Assembly: GCF_007570865.1 (NCBI RefSeq)
Contig: NZ_VLPS01000008.1
Coordinates: forward strand, 310,001-374,000
DNA: 64,000 bases
Direction of reading: 5' to 3'
DNA from: Atlantibacter subterraneus
Lineage (GTDB): Bacteria; Pseudomonadota; Gammaproteobacteria; Enterobacterales; Enterobacteriaceae
Below are positions 54,180-62,232 of this stretch, one piece after another (position 1 is the first letter of the stretch; every line of letters starts with the position of its first letter). The notes under the pieces were generated by a model that made no database searches, was not told the origin of the DNA, and was given only the letters and a program-made list of their open reading frames with translations. The position numbers were made by a program, and so were the translations under genes.

Positions 54180-55205
54180 ATGGAAGATAAACATTTGATC
54201 CCATCCCCGGCAGGCGAATTTATTTTGTTTACCAGCGATGACGGTGAAGTGCGTGTTGAATGCCGTTTTGAGCAAGAAACATTGTGGCTCCCTCAGGCTA
54301 CGATTGCCAACCTGTATCAGGTTACTCCACAGGCGATTACGCAACATATCAAGGCAATCTATGAAGAAGGCGAGCTTGAACAAACCTCAACCTGTAAGTC
54401 TTACTTACAGGTTCGACAGGAAGGAATACGTAAAGTAAGTCGTAATACTCTTCACTACAGTCTGCCCGTTATTCTCGCCGTTGGTTATCGCGTCCGCTCA
54501 ACCCGGGGTACGCAATTCCGTCAGTGGGCAACCCAAACGCTTCAGGAATACCTGGTCAAAGGGTTTGTGATGGACGATGAGCGGCTGAAAAATCCGCCTG
54601 TTGGAACGTCCGCTGTACCTGACTATTTCGATGAGATGCTCGAACGCATCCGTGACATTCGCGCCAGCGAGCGCCGGGTGTATTTGCGGGTTCGGGAGAT
54701 CTTTGCCTTAGCCGCCGACTATCAGCCCTCACTTAAAGAGACCACACAATTTTTCCAGATTATTCAGAACAAGCTCCATTTCGCTTGCACCGGCCATACC
54801 GCAGCTGAACTTATTCATCAACGGGCGGACGCCAGCAAACCGCATATGGGCCTGACCAGCTATAAAGGCGATGACGTACATAAATGCGATGTTACCGTCG
54901 CGAAGAATTACCTTAACCAGGATGAAGTCAGCGAACTTAACCGCGTCGTTAACATGTGGCTGGATTTTGCTGAGGATCAGGCGCGACGCCGACAGCAGGT
55001 TTTATTGCGCGACTGGCAGGAAAAGCTGGACCAGTTTCTGCAATTTAATGACCGTGACGTTTTGCAGGGTGCGGGAAAGATCAGCAAGAAGATGGCTGAT
55101 GATAAGGCTCAGGCGGAATATGTTCAGTTTGCTGAGCAGCAGCGGAAGTTAAAAGAGGCTGAAGGAGAAAATGATATTTCAAGGTTATTAGGCTGGGAAA
55201 AGTAA
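54180..55205 (+). CDS. rhuM: RhuM-family protein
   Basis: 341 residues from ATG 54180 (GGAGGC upstream); the frame runs on to 54018 without support. The N-terminal winged-helix-like part (LPQATIANLYQVTPQAITQHIKAIYEEGELE) and the Fic-like C-terminal region (SYKGDDVHKCDVTVAKNYLNQDEVSELNRVVNMWLDFAEDQARRR) match RhuM. RhuM is first known from SPI-3 of Salmonella, which is also inserted at selC. Function is unclear. It lies just outside attR, so it belongs to an older insertion or to the host side. Confidence 0.9.
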   Translation: MEDKHLIPSPAGEFILFTSDDGEVRVECRFEQETLWLPQATIANLYQVTPQAITQHIKAIYEEGELEQTSTCKSYLQVRQEGIRKVSRNTLHYSLPVILAVGYRVRSTRGTQFRQWATQTLQEYLVKGFVMDDERLKNPPVGTSAVPDYFDEMLERIRDIRASERRVYLRVREIFALAADYQPSLKETTQFFQIIQNKLHFACTGHTAAELIHQRADASKPHMGLTSYKGDDVHKCDVTVAKNYLNQDEVSELNRVVNMWLDFAEDQARRRQQVLLRDWQEKLDQFLQFNDRDVLQGAGKISKKMADDKAQAEYVQFAEQQRKLKEAEGENDISRLLGWEK

Positions 55206-55265
55206 GCCGGTATATTTTTCAAGTGCCGACATTGTCTGGGAGGATTTACATATCCATTTAAATAT

Positions 55266-55463
55266 TTAGAACTCGTTAGAATCAGTATTAATTACTCCCA
55301 GCTTCATTAATTCCTTTCTTCCCAGGTTTTTAAACCAATTGCCCAAACTCACCCCTTCCGCTTTTGCAGCCGCTTCAAATTGCGCTTTTAACTCGGGGGT
55401 AATCCGAATCTGAAAGGTTGGCGAAGGTCCATTTTTAGAGTGTTTTACATCACGCTTGGCCAT
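55266..55463 (-). CDS. Ribbon-helix-helix DNA-binding protein
   Basis: 65 residues. The stretch TFQIRITPELKAQFEAAAKAEGVSLGNWFKNLGRKEL is a ribbon-helix-helix (Arc/CopG-like): one strand, then two helices. It is probably an autoregulator or antitoxin. It is divergent from a SymE-like gene, with a perfect palindrome TTGTACGTACAA between them. AGAGGGATAAAC precedes the ATG. Confidence 0.75.
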   Translation of the reverse strand: MAKRDVKHSKNGPSPTFQIRITPELKAQFEAAAKAEGVSLGNWFKNLGRKELMKLGVINTDSNEF

Positions 55464-55500
55464 TGTTTATCCCTCTTGTTTCGCCATAAGATTTACATCG

Positions 55501-55512
55501 TTGTACGTACAA
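55501..55512. promoter_or_regulatory. Palindromic operator candidate between RHH gene and symE
   Basis: TTGTACGTACAA is a perfect 12-bp palindrome, 38 bases before the ribbon-helix-helix gene and 95 bases before symE. Ribbon-helix-helix proteins bind short palindromes of this kind. No LexA box, the usual control of symE, is seen here. Confidence 0.55.
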
Positions 55513-55606
55513 ACATTTAAAAATATTTCTTTTTCCTTAGCGCCCCAACCGAGTATTACCAGTACCCGGCTGGAGCTAACCACCACCAACTTATACGGAG
55601 TTGATC

Positions 55607-55906
55607 ATGGCTACCAACCATTCTACCAAATCCCCCCGCACTTCCAGAACAGACAAACCTCTCATTGTGGGATATCGGCCGCAGGGCGGAGACACCAGCA
55701 CGCCGCAAATTACCCTTTCCGGTAAATGGCTCAGCGAGGCGGGGTTTGAGCCCGGGCAGCATTACACTGTAAAAATCAGCGATGGCTGCCTCGTAGTCAT
55801 GGCAATGAATTCGCGTGAGGAAGAATTACTCGCCGAGTTAGAAACCACACGCGGCAAACTGACGGAAATGAAACGCTCGCTCGGCAATGTATTTAAAGCC
55901 GCCTGA
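55607..55906 (+). CDS. symE: SymE-like toxin
   Basis: 99 residues from ATG 55607 (CGGAG upstream). The AbrB-like SymE core PQITLSGKWLSEAGFEPGQHYTVKISDGCLVVMAM is clear, followed by a helical tail. E. coli SymE is SOS-induced, condenses the nucleoid or cleaves RNA, and is held down by the antisense RNA SymR. No LexA box is visible upstream here. An antisense RNA over the 5' end cannot be ruled out. A hairpin terminator follows. Confidence 0.85.
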   Translation: MATNHSTKSPRTSRTDKPLIVGYRPQGGDTSTPQITLSGKWLSEAGFEPGQHYTVKISDGCLVVMAMNSREEELLAELETTRGKLTEMKRSLGNVFKAA

Positions 55907-55917
55907 TTAAGCACCGG

Positions 55918-55940
55918 GGCAGGCGAAAAGCCTGCCTTAA
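55918..55940 (+). terminator. Hairpin after symE
   Basis: GGCAGGC (55918-55924) pairs with GCCTGCC (55930-55936) around GAAAA; the T-run is weak (TTAATAA). It may serve both convergent genes. Confidence 0.6.
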
Positions 55941-55961
55941 TAACCGTTACGTTATTACCAC

Positions 55962-58544
55962 TCAAACACCAAACTCCACGTTAAAATCAACTTTATCCAG
56001 CGCCACGGGCCGCCCGATAAAATACCCCTGCGCCTCATCGCACTGGTACTCTTTCAGCCGCTTTAACTGCTCCGCTGTTTCCACGCCTTCGGCGGTTATG
56101 GCCAGCGAATAGGCTTTGCCGAGGCCAATAATATTCTCAACGATAATTTTGGCGTTATCGGATTCCTCCATGGCGAAGACGAAGGATTTATCCAGCTTAA
56201 TGCCGTCAAACGGGAAGCGTTTCAGATAGCTTAGCGCCGAGTATCCCGTGCCAAAATCATCAATCAAGAAACGCACGCCGATCTCTTTTAGCTGCGTCAT
56301 CGTTTCCAGCGTGGTATCGGGGTTGGATAGCGTAACGTTCTCAGTTATTTCCAGCTCCAGCCGTGACGGCTCAAGTCCGGTTTTTTGCAGAATGGCTTTT
56401 ACCCGCTTCGCCAGGCCACCGGTATTAAATTCCACCGCCGAAATATTAACCGAAATCTTTAAATCCGGCGCAAGGCGCAAACCGTCGAGGCAAGCTTTTT
56501 CCAGCACCCTGTCGCTCATGTCGATAATCAGGCCCGTCTCTTCCGCAAGAGGAATAAACTGATCGGGCATCAGCAATCCCAGACGCGGATGCTGCCAGCG
56601 GACCAGCGCTTCTACGGCGGCAATACGCGAGGTTTTAATATCGTAACGCGGCTGATAAACCAGCTGAAACTGCCCTTCGCTCAACGCTTCGCGAAACTCT
56701 TTTTCCATTTCCCGGCGTTGAATTAAATACTCGCCCATATCCGGCTTGTAGAATACCCAGTTATTACGTCCGGAATTTTTCGCCTTATATAACGCGATAT
56801 CGGAATAACGAATCAGATCGCTGGCATCCATGGCATCCTGCGGCGCTAACGCAATACCCATACTCACGCTAATATGCACATCGTTACCGTTAACCTGAAA
56901 AGGACGGCTTATTTCAGTGGTAATGCGCTGGCACAGGGTCTCGATATCTTTCTCGACATAAATATCCGGCAGGATCAGGATAAATTCATCACCACCCTGC
57001 CGGGCGACAAGATCGACTTTACGGGTACAGGCGCGTAACCGGCTGGCGACCTCATTCAGTAATTCATCACCCGCGTTATGCCCGAATAAATCATTAACGG
57101 GTTTGAATTTATCGAGGTCGAGGCTAATCATGGCCAGCGGATGTGCCGGATCGGGCAGCGAGCGCAGCTTACCCTCTAAAAATTCTTTCATTCTTAGCCG
57201 GTTAGGTAACCCCGTTAACTCATCATGGCGCGATAAATATTCCACGCGTTCCTGCGCTTCGACTTCCAGCGTCACATCGGTGACCGTACCGCGAAAACCC
57301 ATCGAACCGTCATCCATAATGGCGCGTTTCGCCACCAGATTGCAGTACCGCTGATGGCCCTGAGCGGAAAAATAGCGGGCCTTCTTGATGGTGAACGTAC
57401 CGCCTGCCTGCGGATTAAGCAGCCATTGAGTAAAAGCGATTTTATCTCTCGGGATGAAATCCAACATGCTTCTGCCAAGCCAACTTTCTGAATGATGGCC
57501 GGTAATGCCGGAAAAGCGGTCAGACAGCCACGTCAGGCGCGACTGACTGTCCGCTTCCCAAATCCAGTCCGTAGTGGCTTCAATCACGTCGCGAAAGCGC
57601 CTTTCGCCTGCCGCCAGCGCCTGGCGGCTCTGCTCCAGGAGAAACACGTTCTCATCGTTTCTTTGCGCTTTGATTATCGCGTTGCGTCGCATTACCCAGG
57701 TGAACGTCACGGTCAACAGCATCAGCAGGAGGATTAACGGCAGTTCGCGGCTCATAAGCTCCCTGCCGGGATTATCGCTTCGCCACTCCACCAACACATT
57801 ACCGCGATCGATGGGCAGAATAATCTGCGCCTCCCGGTAATTTGGTTTCATCTGCGACATGCTGCCGTAGGTATGCGCATCCTGAATGCCGTATTCGTTG
57901 CCCATTTGCCGCATTTTGGCGGGCGTCAGCACATCAACGAAGACCATCATTGATGCACTGCCCGCCACTGGCGTTATGCTTTCATCATCCCCTGCTGTGA
58001 TCCAGGCCGCCGCCAGTAAGGTCAGTTGACCGTTAGCCATCAGCAGTCGTGAGACGGCTTTGCCCCGGGTTTGTGAGAGATCGTTGATTAACTCGGCGGT
58101 GACATTCCGGTTCAGCCATTGATCGAAAGCCTGGCTAACAAGACGCCCTTCAATCACGCTGTAGCGGGTTTCACCGGCCGGGGAGAGCACAAACACGCCT
58201 TCGTAGTGGTAGTTAGTGTAAAGCGACTCGCCAAGGTTTTGGCTATCCCACGCCCACTGCACGTTAACCTGCTTATGAAGATGGTTATAGGCCTCTCCCC
58301 AGTCGGCATTGTCCATCAAATTAGAGCGAATTTTTTCCTGCCGACTGGTGAGGGCTTTTTGTAGAAGAAAACGGCTGCGAGCGTCCGCTTTTTCATTGAG
58401 ATTGTCGGCAATATAAAAAAGACTCACTATCGCTGCCAGAAAAAGACAACTTAGCAATGCCACGGTAACAATAAACGTTTTCTTTACTATCCCGCTGGTT
58501 TCTCCTGAAACACTGCTTACTTTATTAAGGCGCTGCCAGTTCAT
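55962..58544 (-). CDS. CHASE4-PAS-GGDEF-EAL cyclic-di-GMP enzyme
   Basis: About 860 residues from ATG 58544 (GAGATGG upstream; the frame is open further to 58616). Two membrane helices (about 24-45 and 275-295) enclose a periplasmic sensor of CHASE4 type (DNADWGEAYNHLHK). Inside follow a PAS domain (about 325-440), GGDEF with intact motif (RQGGDEFILI) and EAL with intact EALVRW. So it could both make and break cyclic-di-GMP, depending on the signal. The DDFGTGYSALSYLKRFPFDGIKLDKSF part of the EAL site is also intact. It lies next to a second GGDEF-related gene on the same strand. Confidence 0.92.
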   Translation of the reverse strand: MNWQRLNKVSSVSGETSGIVKKTFIVTVALLSCLFLAAIVSLFYIADNLNEKADARSRFLLQKALTSRQEKIRSNLMDNADWGEAYNHLHKQVNVQWAWDSQNLGESLYTNYHYEGVFVLSPAGETRYSVIEGRLVSQAFDQWLNRNVTAELINDLSQTRGKAVSRLLMANGQLTLLAAAWITAGDDESITPVAGSASMMVFVDVLTPAKMRQMGNEYGIQDAHTYGSMSQMKPNYREAQIILPIDRGNVLVEWRSDNPGRELMSRELPLILLLMLLTVTFTWVMRRNAIIKAQRNDENVFLLEQSRQALAAGERRFRDVIEATTDWIWEADSQSRLTWLSDRFSGITGHHSESWLGRSMLDFIPRDKIAFTQWLLNPQAGGTFTIKKARYFSAQGHQRYCNLVAKRAIMDDGSMGFRGTVTDVTLEVEAQERVEYLSRHDELTGLPNRLRMKEFLEGKLRSLPDPAHPLAMISLDLDKFKPVNDLFGHNAGDELLNEVASRLRACTRKVDLVARQGGDEFILILPDIYVEKDIETLCQRITTEISRPFQVNGNDVHISVSMGIALAPQDAMDASDLIRYSDIALYKAKNSGRNNWVFYKPDMGEYLIQRREMEKEFREALSEGQFQLVYQPRYDIKTSRIAAVEALVRWQHPRLGLLMPDQFIPLAEETGLIIDMSDRVLEKACLDGLRLAPDLKISVNISAVEFNTGGLAKRVKAILQKTGLEPSRLELEITENVTLSNPDTTLETMTQLKEIGVRFLIDDFGTGYSALSYLKRFPFDGIKLDKSFVFAMEESDNAKIIVENIIGLGKAYSLAITAEGVETAEQLKRLKEYQCDEAQGYFIGRPVALDKVDFNVEFGV

Positions 58545-58676
58545 TTTTCCATCTCTTAACGGGTGAGTATAAGTTTGCCCGCAAAACGGCCTCACCAGTA
58601 AAAACAGTATCGGCAAAAGCTGGCATTTGTTTGGTGCCAGCTATCCGTTTTGCTAACTTGATCATTCCCTGACAGC

Positions 58677-59642
58677 TTACTGCGGCTGTTTTTTGCGCTT
58701 CTCGGCAAATGTCGTTCTGCTGGAAAGTTCCAGCATCGCCATCAGCGAGCCATGCGTCGAGGGTTCATAATTGGTCAGGCCATAGGCGTAATTAATATGG
58801 TAAGATTTCCTGGATTTATTATTAAAATCATCCATAAAAGAGTGCAGATTAAACAGGTAGCGCTCTTCCGCATTGTGCACGTCATGCTCCAGCAATACAG
58901 CGAAATCGCCCCGCCCTAAATATGCGCCAGTATCATGTTTTTTCAGTGATGATTTTATATAGCCTGAAAAGGCTTTCAGGATAGCGTCGGCTTCTTTGTC
59001 GCCCAAAACATCCCGGATCGATTTAATATTATCAATTTCCAAATAAATAAGGCTGAACGGTAGCTGGTATCGGGTAAATTGCTCGAACCGTTTTTGGCCA
59101 AGCTTCAGGAAGCTTTGTTTATTCATAAGCTCGGTGACGTTATCCGCCATGGTCTTGCTGATAATAAGAAACTCATCCTCAACAATCGCTGCGAAATCAA
59201 TCAGCGCGTTCGCTTCATCCATTGAAAAATCGCGTGGAACACTGTCAACGATACAAAGCGTGCCGGCAATCATGCCGTCTGGCAACCGTACTGGATACCC
59301 TGCATAGAAACGCACGTGCGGCTCGCCGGTTACGAAAGGATTATCGTGGAATCGTTTATCCTTCAGGGTATCTTTAACCACAAACACCCCTTCTGACAGG
59401 ATGGCATGGGCGCAAAATGAAGTGCTGCGCGGGGTTTCGCGTATATCCACGCCTGCGCTGGACAGCACCCACTGACGCTCCCTGTCCAGTAAACTTAGCG
59501 AGGCCACAGGCACATCAAAGGTCAATTTCATCAGGCGCGTCAGCCTGTCGAATCTTTCATCGTTATTTTTATCTAACAGATCAATTAAGTAGAGTGACTT
59601 AAGGCGTTCTGCTTCATTAGGCGGTGTTTCAGGAAATATCAT
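58677..59642 (-). CDS. GAF-domain protein with degenerate GGDEF domain
   Basis: About 321 residues from ATG 59642 (the frame is open to 59750). GAF sensor domain at about 15-165 (FDVPVASLSLLDRERQWVLSSAGVDIRETPRSTSFCAHAIL...FYAGYPVRLPDG). The C-terminal half has the GGDEF fold, but the signature is YLGRGDFAVLLEHD instead of GG[DE]EF. So it is unlikely to make cyclic-di-GMP and may act as a binding or signalling partner. Upstream of the dual-function enzyme on the same strand, 132 bases apart. Confidence 0.85.
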   Translation of the reverse strand: MIFPETPPNEAERLKSLYLIDLLDKNNDERFDRLTRLMKLTFDVPVASLSLLDRERQWVLSSAGVDIRETPRSTSFCAHAILSEGVFVVKDTLKDKRFHDNPFVTGEPHVRFYAGYPVRLPDGMIAGTLCIVDSVPRDFSMDEANALIDFAAIVEDEFLIISKTMADNVTELMNKQSFLKLGQKRFEQFTRYQLPFSLIYLEIDNIKSIRDVLGDKEADAILKAFSGYIKSSLKKHDTGAYLGRGDFAVLLEHDVHNAEERYLFNLHSFMDDFNNKSRKSYHINYAYGLTNYEPSTHGSLMAMLELSSRTTFAEKRKKQPQ

Positions 59643-60150
59643 ATTTTTTCTCGGACGTGACTTCTTAACTTCATTTATCTTAGGCAAGCAATAAAGAGAT
59701 GGGCAACTTGATTTCATTAACGATGTGATGATCGTGAATATTTTAAGCAAGAAGATAATAATTGGCAGGAATCATTCAGGATAGGGAAAGAAAATAAGTT
59801 TTTTTCTGCAACTGATAAAAACCATCATTATTAATGATAATAATTAACATCAGAACTATTATATTTGATATATCCTCCATTAAACATTACTCACCCTCTT
59901 ATTGCTGACTATATTATCCCGTTCACGATGTCTGTCATTCTCTGATATTCCTAAATACAATTGTTCATTATTGCCGAACTACTGCTTTGCTTACCCACCA
60001 CGCTGTCACCTGAAACACAACGCGCTGACTCCACAATCAGCGCTTTCCCCACTGCGCCCACTTTATTTTCCTGATCATTCCAATAACTGATGCGAACCGA
60101 CGCAGCTTTGCTACAGTTTTTCTGATGTCGTTGAGTTTCAGGAACCGCAC
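59643..60150. other. AT-rich intergenic region
   Basis: About 500 bases without a credible gene. ATCATTATTAATGAT (59824-59838) is a perfect 15-bp palindrome in an AT-rich block, resembling a Fur-type site only loosely. The region must hold promoters for the GAF/GGDEF gene (left) and the following gene (right). Confidence 0.4.
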
Positions 60151-60681
60151 ATGAAAATTGCTTGTCTGGGTTGGGGATCGCTTATCTGGAAACCGGAAAG
60201 TTTACCCGTTGTCGGAGAATGGAAAACCGACGGTCCAATGCTGCCTGTGGAGTTCTCCCGGGTCAGCGACGGCGGCGAGCTGGCAACGGCGCTCTGCGTC
60301 AATGCCGCACCCGTTCAGGTACTCTGGGCCTGGCTGGACATTGAAGATGTTACTGTCGCCTGTGATGCATTGCGCCAGCGCGAAGGTATCGATGAAGATC
60401 GCGTAGACGGTATCGGGCTACTGATCATAGACGACGCGCCGGAAGGCGAGCTGGCGGAATGGGCGCAAGAACGCGGGATTGAAGCTGTGGTCTGGACGGC
60501 GCTGCCGGTGCGAAGCGCGGAAATGGAAGGCCGGGCACCAACGGTTACGGAAGCCGTGGCATATCTCGATAGCCTGACAGGCGATACGCGCGAACACGCG
60601 CGGGATTATGTTCAGCGCGTTCCAGAACAGATTGATACGGTCTATCGCCGGGCGATCGTTGAGGCGCTGGACTGGAAATAG
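60151..60681 (+). CDS. Hypothetical cytoplasmic protein
   Basis: 176 residues. The opening MKIACLGWGSLIWKP recalls the glycine-serine turn at the start of gamma-glutamylcyclotransferase-like (AIG2) folds, but I cannot confirm the family. The rest is acidic with an EEAVAYLDSL-type helix. It stands alone, ending in a terminator shared with the YciF-like gene. Function unknown. Confidence 0.6.
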   Translation: MKIACLGWGSLIWKPESLPVVGEWKTDGPMLPVEFSRVSDGGELATALCVNAAPVQVLWAWLDIEDVTVACDALRQREGIDEDRVDGIGLLIIDDAPEGELAEWAQERGIEAVVWTALPVRSAEMEGRAPTVTEAVAYLDSLTGDTREHARDYVQRVPEQIDTVYRRAIVEALDWK

Positions 60682-60690
60682 TGACAAAAC

Positions 60691-60712
60691 GGCCTGCTTA
60701 CGCAGGCCCGCT
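60691..60712. terminator. Shared terminator of convergent genes
   Basis: GGCCTGC (60691-60697) pairs with GCAGGCC (60702-60708) around TTAC, between the stops of two convergent genes. Confidence 0.7.
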
Positions 60713-60718
60713 TTGCTG

Positions 60719-61198
60719 CTATTTGTTGCCTTCCGCGATACCGGTCAGTTTGGTATCGGTGGCTTTCTCCTCATTGAGGGTCTCTTCCAGTAGTTTGGCT
60801 GCTTCTTTGTAACCCAGCTTCAGCGCCAGAGTACGCAGCGTACCGTAGGAAGCGATCTCGTAGTGCTCCACTTTCTGCGCGGCACCGATAAGCCCTTCAT
60901 CGCGCAGCGTACCGGCTTCCACCGATTCGATGATCTCCTGCGCCTCTTCGACCAGGCCTTCCAGCGCATGGCACTTCATGCGGCGAATACGAACACCCTC
61001 TGTTAATTCAACCAGTTGGTCGATACGCTCAATCTGACCGCGGGTCTCTTCAAGGTGAGCCTCAAACGCCGCTTTCAGATTTTTATCGGTTGCTGCACGA
61101 GCCATTTTAGGGAGCGCGCGGGTAATCTGTTTTTCCGCGCTGTAAATATCTGACAGTTCGTGAATAAATAGATCTTCAAGTGTCTTAACTGAAGGCAT
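60719..61198 (-). CDS. YciF-like ferritin-fold stress protein (DUF892)
   Basis: 159 residues. A four-helix DUF892 protein with the diiron-type residues Glu/His in DIYSAEKQITRALPKMARA, HLEETRGQIERIDQ, KCHALEGLVEEAQEII and KVEHYEIASYGTLRTLA. It is nearest to E. coli YciF (166), which is RpoS-dependent and induced by osmotic and bile stress. GAGGAATATATT precedes the ATG. It lies 221 bases downstream of the KGG gene on the same strand. Confidence 0.88.
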   Translation of the reverse strand: MPSVKTLEDLFIHELSDIYSAEKQITRALPKMARAATDKNLKAAFEAHLEETRGQIERIDQLVELTEGVRIRRMKCHALEGLVEEAQEIIESVEAGTLRDEGLIGAAQKVEHYEIASYGTLRTLALKLGYKEAAKLLEETLNEEKATDTKLTGIAEGNK

Positions 61199-61419
61199 AA
61201 TATATTCCTCGTCTCGTCATCTTTGCCGTTACGGTTAATTATGGTGCATAAAAAACGGCACCCCTTTTCACTGAACGCAAACTTTCTGCGTAAGGGATAC
61301 CGTTTGTATGCTTCGCTTAATAAAGAATTAAGCAGATAATAGAAATAATCTTCATTTAATTAGGTAATTAAACGACTGCTCATTTCAAAGGTGGGTTAAC
61401 TCACCCAACGGTATCAGGC

Positions 61420-61587
61420 CTAACGGCTGCCGCCGCTGCTTTTACCACCTTTTTTACCCGCTTCGGATGCTTTCTGCGGGTCATTTTTGAAATTACCGCC
61501 GCTGTTTTGACCGCCTTTTTTACCGGCGTCAGAAGCACGCTGTTTATCTTCTGCAAAATTACCTGAACCGCCACGATGCTGAGTCAT
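61420..61587 (-). CDS. KGG-repeat stress protein (YciG/YmdF-like)
   Basis: 55 residues. Two copies of the KGG motif (SDAGKKGGQNSGGNF, SEAGKKGGKSSGGSR) after MTQHRGGSGNFAEDKQRA; E. coli YciG and YmdF have the same plan. These small Gly/Lys-rich proteins are made in stationary phase under RpoS. Upstream on the minus strand GGCTATAGTTAA (near 61658-61669) resembles an RpoS -10 region. ATG 61587 has AGGAAATT before it; the frame is open further but unsupported. Confidence 0.88.
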   Translation of the reverse strand: MTQHRGGSGNFAEDKQRASDAGKKGGQNSGGNFKNDPQKASEAGKKGGKSSGGSR

Positions 61588-61983
61588 AATAATTTCCTCA
61601 TTATGTTTTGGTGAAAGTTTTAATAAATTGGGAAGCATTATTCCCGTCAAGCAGTGTTAACTATAGCCTGCATCACACTTCGCGCAAGAATAAAATCTAC
61701 TGCCGTCAGGTAATATATCCTGCAAATAAGATTTATCTCAGCATTAAATATGTGGACAAAAAATCTAACTCCTTAGAATTGTGCCGTTTTAATAATTTTT
61801 AATATTTTTGGAGATCGTATTTCGCTAAAATCAATCTAAATATTCGTTATTAAAAAAATGATCTATCAGAATTTCTTATAGTTTCCACAAATATATCCTG
61901 TATCCGTGACCCCTAAACGGCAGTCGCCAGTCGCGCGAGCCCATGGTAATATACGAAACGTATATGATTCGTATAGGTGACCT
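61588..61983. other. Intergenic region, AT-rich, with divergent promoters
   Basis: About 400 bases. It holds the RpoS-like promoter of the KGG gene near 61660 and the ParD-like operator at 61951-61974. Between them the sequence is AT-rich; no gene or other element is seen. Confidence 0.4.
61951..61974 (+). promoter_or_regulatory. Operator-like inverted repeats before the ParD-like gene
   Basis: ATACGAAACGTAT (61951-61963) is a perfect 13-bp palindrome; with ATTCGTAT (61967-61974) it makes a 24-bp imperfect inverted repeat. The site ends nine bases before the start codon, so a bound repressor would block transcription or initiation. It is the expected place for autoregulation by a ParD-type protein. 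Confidence 0.6.
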
Positions 61984-62232
61984 ATGGGTATCGTTAAGAT
62001 CTCTGACCTGATGCATGAAAATCTGCGTGTCGCCAGTAATGCCATGAGCCGCTCTATCAACGCCCAGGCGGAACACTGGATGAAAATCGGCATGCTGGCG
62101 GAACTCTACCCGCATCTTACCCACCAGCAGCTGGCCCGCGCGCTGGTGCAGGCGGAACTGAAAGGCGGTGTGGATATCACCGCGTTACTGGATGACACGC
62201 TTCCCGAAACCAAAGAGGGTGCCGCGCAATGA
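61984..62232 (+). CDS. ParD-like antitoxin-type protein
   Basis: 82 residues. The ParD_like family is recognised by MGIVKISDLMHENLRVASNAMSRSINAQAEHWMKIGMLAEL, a ribbon-helix-helix opening with a longer helix. The second half (LTHQQLARALVQAELKGGVDITALL) is helical. No toxin gene is beside it; the next gene, overlapping by 4 bases, is a methionine aminopeptidase. AGGTGACC precedes the ATG. Confidence 0.8.
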   Translation: MGIVKISDLMHENLRVASNAMSRSINAQAEHWMKIGMLAELYPHLTHQQLARALVQAELKGGVDITALLDDTLPETKEGAAQ

